The notes: generated by a model not told the origin, from the letters alone. A stretch of DNA of 64,000 bases from Halocalculus aciditolerans (GCF_014647475.1 NZ_BMPG01000003.1:186001-250000), one strand, 5' to 3'; counted from the stretch's first letter, positions 16,055 through 24,148 are shown. Program-made: numbers and translations.

Positions 16055-16324
16055 ATGACGGACGACTCACCGATCGATCGCGTCGCACTCGGCGGCGCAA
16101 TCGCGCTCGTCTGGGCCGGCTACGTCGGCCTCGTGGGGTTGTTGGCTCGGGTCGGGTGGGGGGAACGATGGCGCTCGCTCCTCTCGGATGTCTACGTCGG
16201 ATTCGACGAGACGACCAGCGGTATCGCGGTCGGGATCGGGTGGGCCGCGATCGACGGGTTCCTCGCGGGCTGGACGGTCGCGACCGCCTACGACGCCCTC
16301 ACCCCTGACGGGGCGGGGAGTTGA
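16055..16324 (+). CDS. Small holin-like membrane protein, 89 aa
   Basis: Two hydrophobic segments (GGAIALVWAGYVGLVGLLAR and GIAVGIGWAAIDGFLAGW) are separated by a polar loop with WRSLLSDVYVGFDET. Haloarchaeal proteins of this layout are often annotated as 'bacteriophage holin', probably without functional meaning. The ATG at 16055 follows an AT-rich promoter, although the frame stays open upstream to 15911. No CGAAC operator lies in front of it, so it is not obviously part of the NO regulon. Confidence 0.75.
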   Translation: MTDDSPIDRVALGGAIALVWAGYVGLVGLLARVGWGERWRSLLSDVYVGFDETTSGIAVGIGWAAIDGFLAGWTVATAYDALTPDGAGS

Positions 16325-16535
16325 CGGCCGGAACACCACCGAGTGCCCCCGACTCGCCGGTGGGACGGCGTGGGAGACGCGGCGGGCACTTGACCCCGGG
16401 TTCGCCACCGCGGGTGCCGTCGAAACCCCGACGGATCCCCCCGCCAGTGGCCATCACGCGCATGACGAGTGAATCGTCGACGGCCCACGGGACCACACTG
16501 ACGAGCGGTGCCGGAACGCGTTCGACAGCGACAGC

Positions 16536-17867
16536 ATGACCGAATCCAAACTCGGCGTTCGGGAGGCGGTCTCGTTCGCGCTCGGGGGCATCATCGGCGG
16601 GGGTATCTTCGCCGTTCTCGGCGTCGTTGCCGCCGTCGCCGGGACGACAGCGTGGATCGCCTATCTGCTCGCCGGAATCGTCGTGATGGCGACCGGCTAC
16701 TCCTACGTCGAGCTCAACGCTCTCAGCTCGCGAACCGACGGGTCGGGCGGAGCGGTCACCTTCATCGACGAATTTCTCGACCGGCCGAAGATCGCGGGAA
16801 TGGTCGGCTGGACGTTGCTCGTCGGATACGTCGGCACGCTCGCGATGTACGCCTACGCGTTCGGGACCTACTTCGGCGCCGTCTTCGGGGTCTCCGAACT
16901 GCCCGTCGTCGGGCTGCCGGCGCGCCCCGTGATTTCGACGCTCGTCGTCGTCGGTTTCATCGCGCTCAACCTCGTCGGCGTCCGCGAATCCGGCCTCGTC
17001 GAAGACGCGCTGGTCGGCCTCAAGCTCCTCGTCATCGTCCTGTTCAGCGCGATCGGCATCTGGTATGGACACTCACACGACGCGCTCTCCTTCGGCATCG
17101 CACAGTCGCTCGCACACCCCGTCGGGCCGTTCCTCGCCGCGGGGGTCGCGTTCGTCTCCTTCGAGGGCTGGCAGCTCCTCTTCTACGACCAAGAGAGCAT
17201 CACGAACCCTACCCGAACGCTTCGAAAGGCGGTCTCCGTGTCGATTCCGGTGTCGACGCTCGCCTACGTGTTGGTCGCGTTCGTCACGCTCAGCCTGGTC
17301 AGCCAGCGGGAAGTCGCCGCTCACCCCGACCTCGCGCTCGCCATCGCGGCCGATCAGTTCGCCGGTACGGTCGGGTACGTCGCTATCGGCGTGGCGGCCG
17401 TCGCGTCGACCGCGAGCGCGATCAACGCGACGCTGTTCAGCGCGGCCCTGTTCGCGAAGGGGTTGCGCTCCGATGCGTTGATCCCCGACCAGATCGCCTC
17501 AGCACGCGAACGGGGCGTTCCCACGAACGCCCTGCTCCTGATCGGTGGCTTCACCGTCGTGTTCACCGTCTACGGCGATCTGGAAGCGATCACGGAGTTC
17601 GCCTCGATGTCGTTCATCGTCGTGTTCGGAACGGTCAACGCAGTCGCGCTCGTGCAAGACTCCGTCCCGAACCGGTGGATCTCGCTCGTCGGATTCGTCG
17701 GAACGCTCCTGTTTCTCCCGCTCTTCGCGTGGCACCTCTACACGGTGGAGTTCCACGTGTTCGCGCTCGTCGTCGTGATCGCCGCCGCGCTGCTCCTCGT
17801 CGAGGGAGTGTACTTCGAGCGGACGGAGATCGAATCGGGGTTCAAATCGGTGGAGAAACGCCTCTGA
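16536..17867 (+). CDS. APC-superfamily amino acid permease, 443 aa
   Basis: LGVREAVSFALGGIIGGGIFAVLG carries the G-G-x-I-G-x-G-I-F consensus of TM1 in the amino acid-polyamine-organocation family. About 12 hydrophobic helices follow, with YSYVELNALSSRTDGSGG in TM2 and the loop, and the conserved FVSFEGWQLLFYDQESITNPTR around TM6-7. The protein should import an amino acid or related cation; the substrate is unknown. A half-conserved palindrome GGAACGCGTTCG at 16514 lies only about 18 bp from the start, so it is not counted as one of the NO-cluster operators. Confidence 0.87.
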   Translation: MTESKLGVREAVSFALGGIIGGGIFAVLGVVAAVAGTTAWIAYLLAGIVVMATGYSYVELNALSSRTDGSGGAVTFIDEFLDRPKIAGMVGWTLLVGYVGTLAMYAYAFGTYFGAVFGVSELPVVGLPARPVISTLVVVGFIALNLVGVRESGLVEDALVGLKLLVIVLFSAIGIWYGHSHDALSFGIAQSLAHPVGPFLAAGVAFVSFEGWQLLFYDQESITNPTRTLRKAVSVSIPVSTLAYVLVAFVTLSLVSQREVAAHPDLALAIAADQFAGTVGYVAIGVAAVASTASAINATLFSAALFAKGLRSDALIPDQIASARERGVPTNALLLIGGFTVVFTVYGDLEAITEFASMSFIVVFGTVNAVALVQDSVPNRWISLVGFVGTLLFLPLFAWHLYTVEFHVFALVVVIAAALLLVEGVYFERTEIESGFKSVEKRL

Positions 17868-18001
17868 CGGCGGGCTGTGCGTCTCCGAGTAGCGTCGAAG
17901 AGAACGCGTTAACTCCGCGTCTCGGCGTGACGAATCGTCCCACCCCCCTCTCGCGAGCGGGCGCGTCGCTGCTCCAAGACACCCGAATCCCGCGTCGTCG
18001 C
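17868..18001. other. Short convergent intergenic region
   Basis: About 130 bp between the permease and the leftward gene ending at 18002. It has no gene; a GCGGGCTGTGCGTC ... ACTCCGCG stretch could fold weakly, but no T-rich terminator is clear. Confidence 0.3.
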
Positions 18002-18295
18002 CTACTCTTCGGCGTCGAACAGCGCTCGCACCCGCTCGGCGTCGGCGGCGTCGTCGGCCTCCTCGACGGCGCGCTCGGGCGCTTCGAGCAAGCCCTCGAC
18101 GAGGCGGTCGGCGAGGTCGTCGAGGACGCGCGCCCGCTCGGGCGTGAGGGCGTCCCGGGCCTCCAGTCGCGAGTAGGCGCGCTCGAGTTGTTCGCTCCGC
18201 ACCGCCTCGGCGCGCGCTTCGAGGGCGCGGCGCGTCGCCTCGCGGGCGTCGGTCGTCCCCGCGTCACCGGCGTCGCTCGACGCCGCCTCGCTCAT
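18002..18295 (-). CDS. Stand-alone domain like the glutamyl-tRNA reductase dimerisation domain, 97 aa
   Basis: The helical sequence LERAYSRLEARDALTPERARVLDDLADRLVEGLLEAPERAVEEADDAADAERVRALFDAEE matches the end of glutamyl-tRNA reductase (HemA), where 'L..L..L......e...l..ltr.lv.KlLh.P...L.......d......l..lF' is conserved. The catalytic and NADPH domains are absent. The gene overlaps the radical SAM gene by 4 bp (ATGA at 18292-18295), so the two are made together. A link to tetrapyrrole (heme or heme d1-like) chemistry or to assembly of the radical SAM enzyme is possible; both are inference. Confidence 0.72.
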   Translation of the reverse strand: MSEAASSDAGDAGTTDAREATRRALEARAEAVRSEQLERAYSRLEARDALTPERARVLDDLADRLVEGLLEAPERAVEEADDAADAERVRALFDAEE

Positions 18296-19398
18296 AGCTC
18301 CACCTCCGCCGGCGACTGATCCGGCATCGGGCCGTCGTACCCCTCGGGCTCGTACGCGCAGAGCGGATCGCTCGCGAGCGGGTCGCCCGCCGTCGCGTAA
18401 GCGCGAGAGCGACTGCCGCCGCAGACGTGGCGGAACTCGCAGGCCCCGCACTTCCCCGTGAGCGCGTCGGGGTCGCGCAGCGACTCGAAGAGATCCGAGT
18501 CCCGGTAGACGTCGACGAGCGACTCCTCGCGGACGTTCCCCGCCGATTCGGGGAGGAAGCCCGAGGGGTAGACGTCGCCGACGTGGCTGACGAACGCGAA
18601 GCCGTCGCCCGCCGTGACGCCGGTCCGCCGGCCGATACCGTCGCGGGCGGGCGACGCGATGCCGCCCTCGGCGCGTTTCTGCTGGAGGGCGACGCGCCGA
18701 TAGTGCGGCGCTTCGGTCGTCTTCACGCCGAACGGCGCGTCGTCGGCTACCTCGACGAGCCACTCCATGACGCCCTCGGCGCGCTCGGGGTCGATGGGGT
18801 CGAGGACGCGCCCCCGGCCCACGGGAACGAGGAAGAAGACCGACCAGAGCACGGCGTCGAGGTCGGCGACGAGGTCGCGGATCGCCGGGAGGTCCCCGAT
18901 CGTCTGCGCGCAGACGGTCGTGTTGATCTGGAGCGGGAGGCCGGCGTCGCGCGCGGCGCGCGCGGCATCCACGGTGGAGTCGAAGCTCCCCGCTTCGCCG
19001 CGAAACGCGTCGTGAGTCGCCGCGCTCGCGCCGTCGAGGCTGAGCGCCATCCGCCGGAGGCCGGCGTCCGCGAGGTCGTCGATCCGCTCGCGGGTGAGCG
19101 ACCCGGTACCGCTCGGCGTCATCGTCATCTGCAGGCCGTTCTCGACGCCGTACTCGACGAGGTCGACGGTGTCGTCGCGCGCGAGCGGGTCGCCCCCGGA
19201 GAGCACGACGAGTTGGCCGTCGCCGAACGCGCGGGCGTCGTCGAGGAGCGCCTTCCCCTCGGTGGTGGTGAGCTCGTCCGGGTGACGCGCCGGTTGGGCG
19301 TCCGCCCGACAGTGCTCGCAGGCGAGCTCGCACGCCTGCGTGACTTCCCAGATGCAGACGAACGGCCGCTGGCTCGTGTCGACGTCGCTCGGTCGCAT
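18292..19398 (-). CDS. Radical SAM/SPASM enzyme of the NO cluster, 368 aa
   Basis: The radical SAM cluster motif CxxxCxxC is at Cys23, Cys27 and Cys30 (QACELACEHCRA), with SGGDPLARDD (glycine-rich SAM site) at 67-76 and SLDGASAATHDAFRG at about 120-133. A SPASM-type C-terminus holds Cys317, Cys320, Cys326 and Cys347 (GKCGACEFRHVCGG). The family makes modified peptides or heme d1/heme b intermediates. FFLVPVGRGR is typical of the group I recall as TIGR04053. The start at 19398 was chosen because it lies 44.5 bp from operator B, mirroring the divergent gene. Possible substrates are the CGCGG peptide at 21386 or a porphyrin. Confidence 0.88.
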   Translation of the reverse strand: MRPSDVDTSQRPFVCIWEVTQACELACEHCRADAQPARHPDELTTTEGKALLDDARAFGDGQLVVLSGGDPLARDDTVDLVEYGVENGLQMTMTPSGTGSLTRERIDDLADAGLRRMALSLDGASAATHDAFRGEAGSFDSTVDAARAARDAGLPLQINTTVCAQTIGDLPAIRDLVADLDAVLWSVFFLVPVGRGRVLDPIDPERAEGVMEWLVEVADDAPFGVKTTEAPHYRRVALQQKRAEGGIASPARDGIGRRTGVTAGDGFAFVSHVGDVYPSGFLPESAGNVREESLVDVYRDSDLFESLRDPDALTGKCGACEFRHVCGGSRSRAYATAGDPLASDPLCAYEPEGYDGPMPDQSPAEVEL

Positions 19399-19436
19399 AC
19401 TCGTGGGATGGGCGTCCGTCCCCGAGTAGCCCGTCC

Positions 19437-19448
19437 CGAACGCGTTCG
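19437..19448. promoter_or_regulatory. NO-cluster operator B: CGAACGCGTTCG
   Basis: CCCGAACGCGTTCGGG has 7-bp arms. The centre is exactly 44.5 bp from both divergent starts, the radical SAM gene (19398, minus) and the DUF2249 gene (19487, plus). A GGGCTACT element follows it on the minus side and GATACGG on the plus side, where a TATA box is expected. Confidence 0.85.
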
Positions 19449-19486
19449 GGGATACGGTTTGCCCTCCGGAGTCGGTTATCGTAGAT

Positions 19487-19759
19487 ATGGTCGACGCGAC
19501 CGCAGTCGACGACGCCGTCAGCGAGACCGACGCGCCCGCGGACCGGCCGCGTGAACGCCTCGACGCCCGCGAGCTCCCGCCGCCCGAGCCGCTCACGGAG
19601 ACGCTCGAACGACTCGCCGACTTCGACGACGAGCGCGTCCTCGTGCAGGTGAACGACCGCGCGCCCCAACACCTCTACCCGAAACTCGACGACCGCGGGT
19701 GGGCGTACGAGACCGTCGAGACCGACGACGCCGTCGTGACGGTCGTCTGGCGGTCCTGA
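19487..19759 (+). CDS. DUF2249-domain protein, 90 aa (first of three)
   Basis: The core LDARELPPPEPLTETLERLADFDDERVLVQVNDRAPQHLYPKLDDRGWAYETVETDD follows the DUF2249 plan: LD.R..pP......i...l..l..ge.l...n...P..L...L...G. An extra N-terminal tail of about 25 acidic residues is present. DUF2249 proteins are found with nitrate/nitrite/NO respiration genes in haloarchaea; their biochemical role is unknown, perhaps binding metal or redox partners. The promoter shares operator B. Confidence 0.85.
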   Translation: MVDATAVDDAVSETDAPADRPRERLDARELPPPEPLTETLERLADFDDERVLVQVNDRAPQHLYPKLDDRGWAYETVETDDAVVTVVWRS

Positions 19760-19813
19760 CGCCGATCGGTGGAGCGTCCCCACCCCGCGCCACTCGGGAC
19801 CGTCCCCCGTACG

Positions 19814-19825
19814 CGAACACGTTCG
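19814..19825. promoter_or_regulatory. NO-cluster operator C: CGAACACGTTCG
   Basis: CGCGAACACGTTCGGG; the centre is 44.5 bp upstream of the cupin gene start (19864). A weaker second half-palindrome, TGAACGGGTTGG, follows at about 19835-19846, between the operator and the start. Confidence 0.82.
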
Positions 19826-19863
19826 GGGAGACGGTGAACGGGTTGGGGCGCGTTCGCCGACGT

Positions 19864-20178
19864 ATGTCCGACGTCCAAACCGAAACGCTCGCAGATCTGA
19901 GCGGGGAACCGCACGCCACCGTCTTCGCGGACGGTCCCCGGACCGTTCGGCTCTCGCTCGCCGCCGGCGAGTCGCTCCCCGAGCACGACCACCCGGGCGT
20001 GGACGTCCTGCTCGTCGGCCTCGGCGGCCACCTCACCGTCGAACTCGACGGGGAGCCCCACGACCTCCGGGACGGCGACGTCCTCCGCGTCGCGGGCGAG
20101 CACCGGATCGAACCGCGCGCCCGCGAAGACAGCACCGCGCTCGTGGTCCTCGCGCCGCGGGAGGGCGACGATGCGTAG
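19864..20178 (+). CDS. Cupin-domain protein, 104 aa
   Basis: A single small cupin barrel: LAAGESLPEHDHPGVDVLLVGLGGHLTVELDGE carries motif 1 (G...HxHP...vl.G...), and DGDVLRVAGEHRIEPRA motif 2. His residues in EHDHPG and GEHRIEP could hold a metal. The start at 19864 fits operator C at the standard spacing. The next gene overlaps by 8 bp, so the two are co-translated. The role in the NO response is unknown; small cupins often act as metal- or ligand-binding sensors. Confidence 0.87.
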   Translation: MSDVQTETLADLSGEPHATVFADGPRTVRLSLAAGESLPEHDHPGVDVLLVGLGGHLTVELDGEPHDLRDGDVLRVAGEHRIEPRAREDSTALVVLAPREGDDA

Positions 20179-20707
20179 TTTCTTCGGTAGCGGGGGCGCG
20201 GACGAGGCCTTCGACGACCAGGGGTCGTTCGTCCCCGCGCACCTCCCCGAGCCCGGACCGTTCCTCGCCGACGCCGAGGTGCTGACGGGCGACGATCACG
20301 CCGCCGTCCACGAGACCGCGCGCGAGTGCTTCGAGGAGCGCGGCGTCTACGACGTGACGTTCGGCTACAACCTCGCGCGCCTCAACCTCGATCAGCGCCA
20401 CCCGAACGCGGGGTTCCGGTACGGCGTGGACGGCGACGACCTGCGCGCGGAGTTCACGCCGACGACCGAGTTCTGCCCGCAGAGCGACACCCTCACCGTC
20501 GGCGCGTTCCGCGCGTGGAACGGCCTCGAGGAGCGCCACGACTACGAGCTCGTTCGCGTCCGCGTCGCGCCCAGCCACCAGCGCGCCGACGCCGTCAACG
20601 ACCGCCTCGCCGCCCTCGAAGAGGCGTACGTCGAGACGGGCGAACTCCCCGACGCCGAGACCCCGGACCCGAACGGCGGCGCGGGCGACGACGCGCTCCC
20701 GTTCTGA
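20171..20707 (+). CDS. Protein of unknown function with a DUF59-like CPQSD motif, 178 aa
   Basis: The N-terminal half (residues 1-65) is uncharacterised. The middle LRAEFTPTTEFCPQSDTLTVGAFRAWN recalls MIP18/DUF59 proteins, in which a Cys in 't...CP..d.l' is used in iron-sulfur or metal transfer. This is followed by YELVRVRVAPSHQRADAVNDRLAALEEAY. It overlaps the cupin gene by 8 bp and so belongs to the operator C transcript. A metal-delivery role for the NO enzymes is a reasonable guess, not shown by the sequence. The C-terminal tail is disordered. Confidence 0.75.
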   Translation: MRSFFGSGGADEAFDDQGSFVPAHLPEPGPFLADAEVLTGDDHAAVHETARECFEERGVYDVTFGYNLARLNLDQRHPNAGFRYGVDGDDLRAEFTPTTEFCPQSDTLTVGAFRAWNGLEERHDYELVRVRVAPSHQRADAVNDRLAALEEAYVETGELPDAETPDPNGGAGDDALPF

Positions 20708-20811
20708 GCCGCGCTGCTGAGAGCGTTATCGAGAGAGAGCCCCTTCCCGGTCGATACGGCACTGGTAGATTCAGAGACCACAGCGACCGGCGGTGCAGGA
20801 GGGTGCCGTGG

Positions 20812-21300
20812 TTACGTCGTCACGACTGCGACGGCGTTGAAGAGGGTGAACAGGACGACCAAGGCAAGTACGGCGCTGACGACGGTGCGTCGGGGGTGCT
20901 CTCGTCGGTACTTCCCGGCGAGGCCGTAGGGGATACCCAGTCCGAGCGTCGCCGCGAGGAACATCGCGATGTTTCGGACGAGCTCGACGGCGACACCCGG
21001 ATAGCCGCCGGGCGTACCCATCGTCGCCAGAAACCCGACGAAGGCTGTAACAGCGACACTCAGCCCACCCCAGACGGCTAATAGGGCGACTTCCCACCAC
21101 GCGACTGATTCCGCGAACCGGACGTACGCGACGAGTGAGATCACGAGCGGGAACACGAAGATCGTGAATAACTCGAGGTTCCAACTCCGAAGCGGGGAAC
21201 CGGGAACGTTCGCGACTGAGAGAGCGAGTCCCAGGACGGCTAGTCCGACCAGTACTCCCGAAAGCGTCCGGGTATCGGCCGTTCGTGTGGAGGGTGCCAT
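20812..21300 (-). CDS. Polytopic membrane protein of unknown function, 162 aa
   Basis: Four to five hydrophobic segments are visible, including SGVLVGLAVLGLALSVANV, LELFTIFVFPLVISLVAYV, WWEVALLAVWGGLSVAV and TVVSAVLALVVLFTLFNAV. No family is recognised. It sits between two operator-controlled transcripts but has no CGAAC palindrome at the usual distance from its start, so its link to NO metabolism is only by position. The ATG at 21300 precedes the first hydrophobic segment by about 13 residues. Confidence 0.72.
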   Translation of the reverse strand: MAPSTRTADTRTLSGVLVGLAVLGLALSVANVPGSPLRSWNLELFTIFVFPLVISLVAYVRFAESVAWWEVALLAVWGGLSVAVTAFVGFLATMGTPGGYPGVAVELVRNIAMFLAATLGLGIPYGLAGKYRREHPRRTVVSAVLALVVLFTLFNAVAVVTT

Positions 21301-21385
21301 ATCGGAACGTGTGCCGAGATATGATAAATGTCTTATGTCACTCGGGGTGCTGGAACGATACGTTCGCCCGTCCGAGTACGTATGC

Positions 21386-21685
21386 TTACTCGACGCGCAC
21401 GCGGACGACGTGCCCGCCGCAGCCGCACTGCTCGACGTACTCGTAGTCGACGGCGTCGCCGAACGCCTCGTCGAGCGCGTCGTAGAGGTACGTCTCCGGG
21501 TGGCCGTGTGCGGCGTGCGTCACGAGGTTCACGTGGTAGCCCGGAGCGGTCTGCCGGACGGCGTCGCGGGCGTCGGCGAGGAGGCGCTCGCGGTCCGACT
21601 CGTACTCGGGGCGTTCGAGGTTCGCCGACCACGAGTTCCGATGCGTCTCGTCGGTGACGGCCTCGGCGTCGTGCGAGTGGCTCAT
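21386..21685 (-). CDS. CGCGG-motif protein, candidate radical-SAM-modified peptide, 99 aa
   Basis: This short protein ends YEYVEQCGCGGHVVRVRVE, placing a C-G-C-G-G motif at residues 87-91. NCBI annotation uses the name 'CGCGG family rSAM-modified RiPP protein' for haloarchaeal proteins of this form, as I recall. The body is a small alpha/beta domain (ERPEYESDRERLLADARDAV ... GYHVNLVTHAAHGHPETYLYDALDEAFGD), with several His residues. The start at 21685 (MSHSHD) was chosen because it lies 46.5 bp from operator D; in-frame starts at 21694 and 21703 would be 37.5 and 28.5 bp away. The likely modifying enzyme is the radical SAM protein 2.3 kb away under the same operator type. Confidence 0.82.
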   Translation of the reverse strand: MSHSHDAEAVTDETHRNSWSANLERPEYESDRERLLADARDAVRQTAPGYHVNLVTHAAHGHPETYLYDALDEAFGDAVDYEYVEQCGCGGHVVRVRVE

Positions 21686-21720
21686 GCGTGTCATGGGAGG
21701 CACGCAGGAGAGAAGAGCGG

Positions 21721-21742
21721 CGTCCCGAACGGGTTCGGGACG
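21721..21742. promoter_or_regulatory. NO-cluster operator D: 22-bp perfect palindrome around CGAACGGGTTCG
   Basis: CGTCCCGAAC-GG-GTTCGGGACG is the longest copy, with perfect 10-bp arms; the core is 21726-21737. The centre is 46.5 bp from the CGCGG gene start on the minus strand. It also touches the 3' end of norB, whose stop codon is at 21744-21746, and may double as part of its terminator hairpin. Confidence 0.83.
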
Positions 21743-21743
21743 G

Positions 21744-24056
21744 TTAGTCGTCGTCGGATTCGGCGCTGGCGCTCTCGCCGAAGATGCGCCGCGAGATGAC
21801 CGTGCCGTCGGACGAGGCGGCCGTCGGGTCGCGGCGGACGAAGCGCTTCTTCAGGACGTCGTAGGAGAAGAGCGCGGTCCCGAGGATGAGGAGGACGTCA
21901 CCGGGGAGGCGCGCCCAGAAGAGCGTCTGGACGAGGTCGCGGCTGTAGAAGGCGAGCGAGCGCGCGGCGTCGTAGTTCCCCGTGAAGACGGTCTCGAGCT
22001 GGAGGAAGCCGACGGGGACGTCGCCGACGAACACCATCCACGCGAGGCCGATGTTCCACAGCCAGAACGCGCGCCGGAGGTTCGTGCCGTCCCACTTGCC
22101 GCGCTTCGTGGTGAACTGCAGGACGTAGACGGCGAGGCCGAGCGCGAGGAAGCCGAACGCGCCGAACATCGACGCGTGGGCGTGCCCGACCGTGAGGAAG
22201 GTGCCGTGCTCGTAGTAGTTGACGAGCGGGAGGTTGATGAAGAAGCCGAGGACGCCCGCGCCGACGAAGTTCCAGACGCCCGAGGCGACGATGAACATGA
22301 ACGGGAGCGTGTAGGGGAAGGACTCGCCGGCGTCGCGCATCGCGCGGTACTCGCCGATGGCCTCGAAGAGGATGAACACCAGAGGAATGAACTCGAGCGT
22401 GGAGAAGACGCTCCCGATGGGCACCCAGTAGTCGGGGAGGCCGATCCACCAGTAGTGGTGGGAGACGCCGATGACGCCCGCGCCCATCACGAGGAGGGCT
22501 TCGAGCATGACGGCCTTCTCGGCGCTCCGGCGCGAGAGGAGGTTCATCGCGACGAGCGCGACGGCGACGACGGCGACGACGAAGAACTCGAAGGCGCCCT
22601 CGACCCACATGTGGACGACCCACCAGCGCCAGAACTCCGTCACGACCATCGTCGTCTGCGGCGTGTAGAACATGCTCGCCGCGAACAGCAGGCCGATGGA
22701 GCCGCCGGCGTAGATGATCATGTGCGCGAGGCCGAAGCGCGACTCCCGCTTCAGGAGGGGCTTGAAGCCGCGCGCGACGAGCGCCGTCCAGAGCGCGAAC
22801 CCGACGAGGAGGCCGACCTGCCAGAGACGCCCGACCTCCAGGTACTCGAGGCCCTCGTTCCCGAGGATCCACCAGAGCGCGCCCTCGATGTAGCCCTGCG
22901 AGCCGAGCCAGATACCGAGGAGGCCGCCGACCACGACGACGAACAGCGCGCCCAGCAGGACGTGGACGTAGCGCTTCTGGTTCGCGGGTTCGCGGCCGGT
23001 GAGCAGCGGCGGGAGGAAGAGCCCGATGCCGAGCCAGAGCGTCGCGATCCAGAGGATCGCGAGGTCGATGTGCCACGCCTTCGTGATGGCGAACGGGAGC
23101 GCCGAGAGCGCGTCGACGCCGAGCGCGCTCGCGAGCCCGTAGAAGCCGCCGCGCTCGATGTAGTAGTGCGCCATCAACCCCCCGAGCAGCGTCTGCGCGA
23201 GGAAGAGGACGGCGGCGACCGGGACGAAGCGCGCGGCCGCGAACTGACTCGGCGTGAGCGTGACGTCGGCGGGGTCGGGGACGTCGACGCCCGCCGCGTC
23301 CGGTTCGGGGAGTTCGACGGAGCTGTAGAGCCAGATGCCGAGGCCGCCCCCGCCGACGAGGAGCACCATCGCGACGACGCTCCACGTCAGCGCGCTCACG
23401 GGCGCGTCGTTACCCGCGCCGGGCGCGTACGGCCAGTCGTTCGTGTAGGAGTGCGCGGTCCCGGGGCGGTCGATGGCGGAGAACATCGCCGTCCAGACCG
23501 CGAAGTCCGCGAAGCGCCGGGCGTCCTCGGGCGTCGAGACGAAGCCGGCGGGGATGCCGGCCTCGCGGTCGCCGCCGTTGTAGCGCTCGACGTACGACTC
23601 GCGGACCTCACCGTAGGCGTACGCCTCGGCGGGAGTGAGTTCGAGCGTCTCGCCGAACTCGCCCGCCGAGAGCTGGCGCTCGACGACGTCGTTCACGGCG
23701 GCCTGCTCGGCGTCGTCGAGGGCGGCGTACGACGACGCGCCGTAGCGTTCGCGCGCGACGTACTCACGCATGTTCGTCGTGAGCCTGTCGAGCGCGTCCG
23801 CCGTGTAGTCCGCGCCGAAGTACGCGCCGTTCCCGAGGACCGACCCGTGATTCATGAGGCTGTTCTGCTGGAAGACCGCCTTCCCGGCGACGATGTCTTC
23901 GTTCGTCGCGATGACGTCACCGTCCGGACCGACGACCTCCGCGGGCCGCTGTGGCGACTGTTCGTACGCGAGGTACGCCCCCGCGCCCATCACGACCAAG
24001 TTGAAGACGAACGCCACCACGAGGGCCTTCGCCAACGTCTCTCTGCGTATGCGCAT
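21744..24056 (-). CDS. norB: Quinol-dependent nitric oxide reductase (qNOR), 770 aa
   Basis: Reduces 2 NO to N2O in the cytoplasmic membrane, taking electrons from quinol. The N-terminal extension (about residues 30-220) resembles the cytochrome c-like domain of NorC but has no CxxCH, which defines the single-subunit quinol type. The catalytic core has about 12 helices. Heme ligands are His329 (KAWHIDLA) and the pair in GHAHASMFG (His625/His627); His482 (VVHMWVEG) and His533/His534 (GVSHHYWW) supply the non-heme iron site. Length matches qNORs. It is read leftward from operator E, and operator D overlaps its 3' end. Confidence 0.95.
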   Translation of the reverse strand: MRIRRETLAKALVVAFVFNLVVMGAGAYLAYEQSPQRPAEVVGPDGDVIATNEDIVAGKAVFQQNSLMNHGSVLGNGAYFGADYTADALDRLTTNMREYVARERYGASSYAALDDAEQAAVNDVVERQLSAGEFGETLELTPAEAYAYGEVRESYVERYNGGDREAGIPAGFVSTPEDARRFADFAVWTAMFSAIDRPGTAHSYTNDWPYAPGAGNDAPVSALTWSVVAMVLLVGGGGLGIWLYSSVELPEPDAAGVDVPDPADVTLTPSQFAAARFVPVAAVLFLAQTLLGGLMAHYYIERGGFYGLASALGVDALSALPFAITKAWHIDLAILWIATLWLGIGLFLPPLLTGREPANQKRYVHVLLGALFVVVVGGLLGIWLGSQGYIEGALWWILGNEGLEYLEVGRLWQVGLLVGFALWTALVARGFKPLLKRESRFGLAHMIIYAGGSIGLLFAASMFYTPQTTMVVTEFWRWWVVHMWVEGAFEFFVVAVVAVALVAMNLLSRRSAEKAVMLEALLVMGAGVIGVSHHYWWIGLPDYWVPIGSVFSTLEFIPLVFILFEAIGEYRAMRDAGESFPYTLPFMFIVASGVWNFVGAGVLGFFINLPLVNYYEHGTFLTVGHAHASMFGAFGFLALGLAVYVLQFTTKRGKWDGTNLRRAFWLWNIGLAWMVFVGDVPVGFLQLETVFTGNYDAARSLAFYSRDLVQTLFWARLPGDVLLILGTALFSYDVLKKRFVRRDPTAASSDGTVISRRIFGESASAESDDD

Positions 24057-24097
24057 CTCGTTCGGCGGTTCGTCGCCCCCGCACTACTTGGTGGCGT

Positions 24098-24109
24098 CGA
24101 ACACGTTCG
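24098..24109. promoter_or_regulatory. NO-cluster operator E: CGAACACGTTCG
   Basis: GTCGAACACGTTCGGG lies between norB (start 24056, 47.5 bp from the centre) and the DUF2249 gene (start 24149, 45.5 bp). It can therefore serve both divergent promoters. It is identical in its 12-bp core to operator C. Confidence 0.84.
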
Positions 24110-24148
24110 GGGGAAGCGACACCCTCGGCGGCCGCGTAGCAGGCGTCG

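Noticed and set aside
16513..16524. GGAACGCGTTCG before the APC permease as a seventh NO operator
   Set aside because: One base off the consensus and only about 18 bp from the start codon instead of 44-48 bp, so it would cover the start rather than the promoter.
18427..19554. A 375-codon plus-strand frame opposite the radical SAM gene
   Set aside because: Antisense shadow; the minus strand holds the CxxxCxxC and SPASM motifs and is under operator B.
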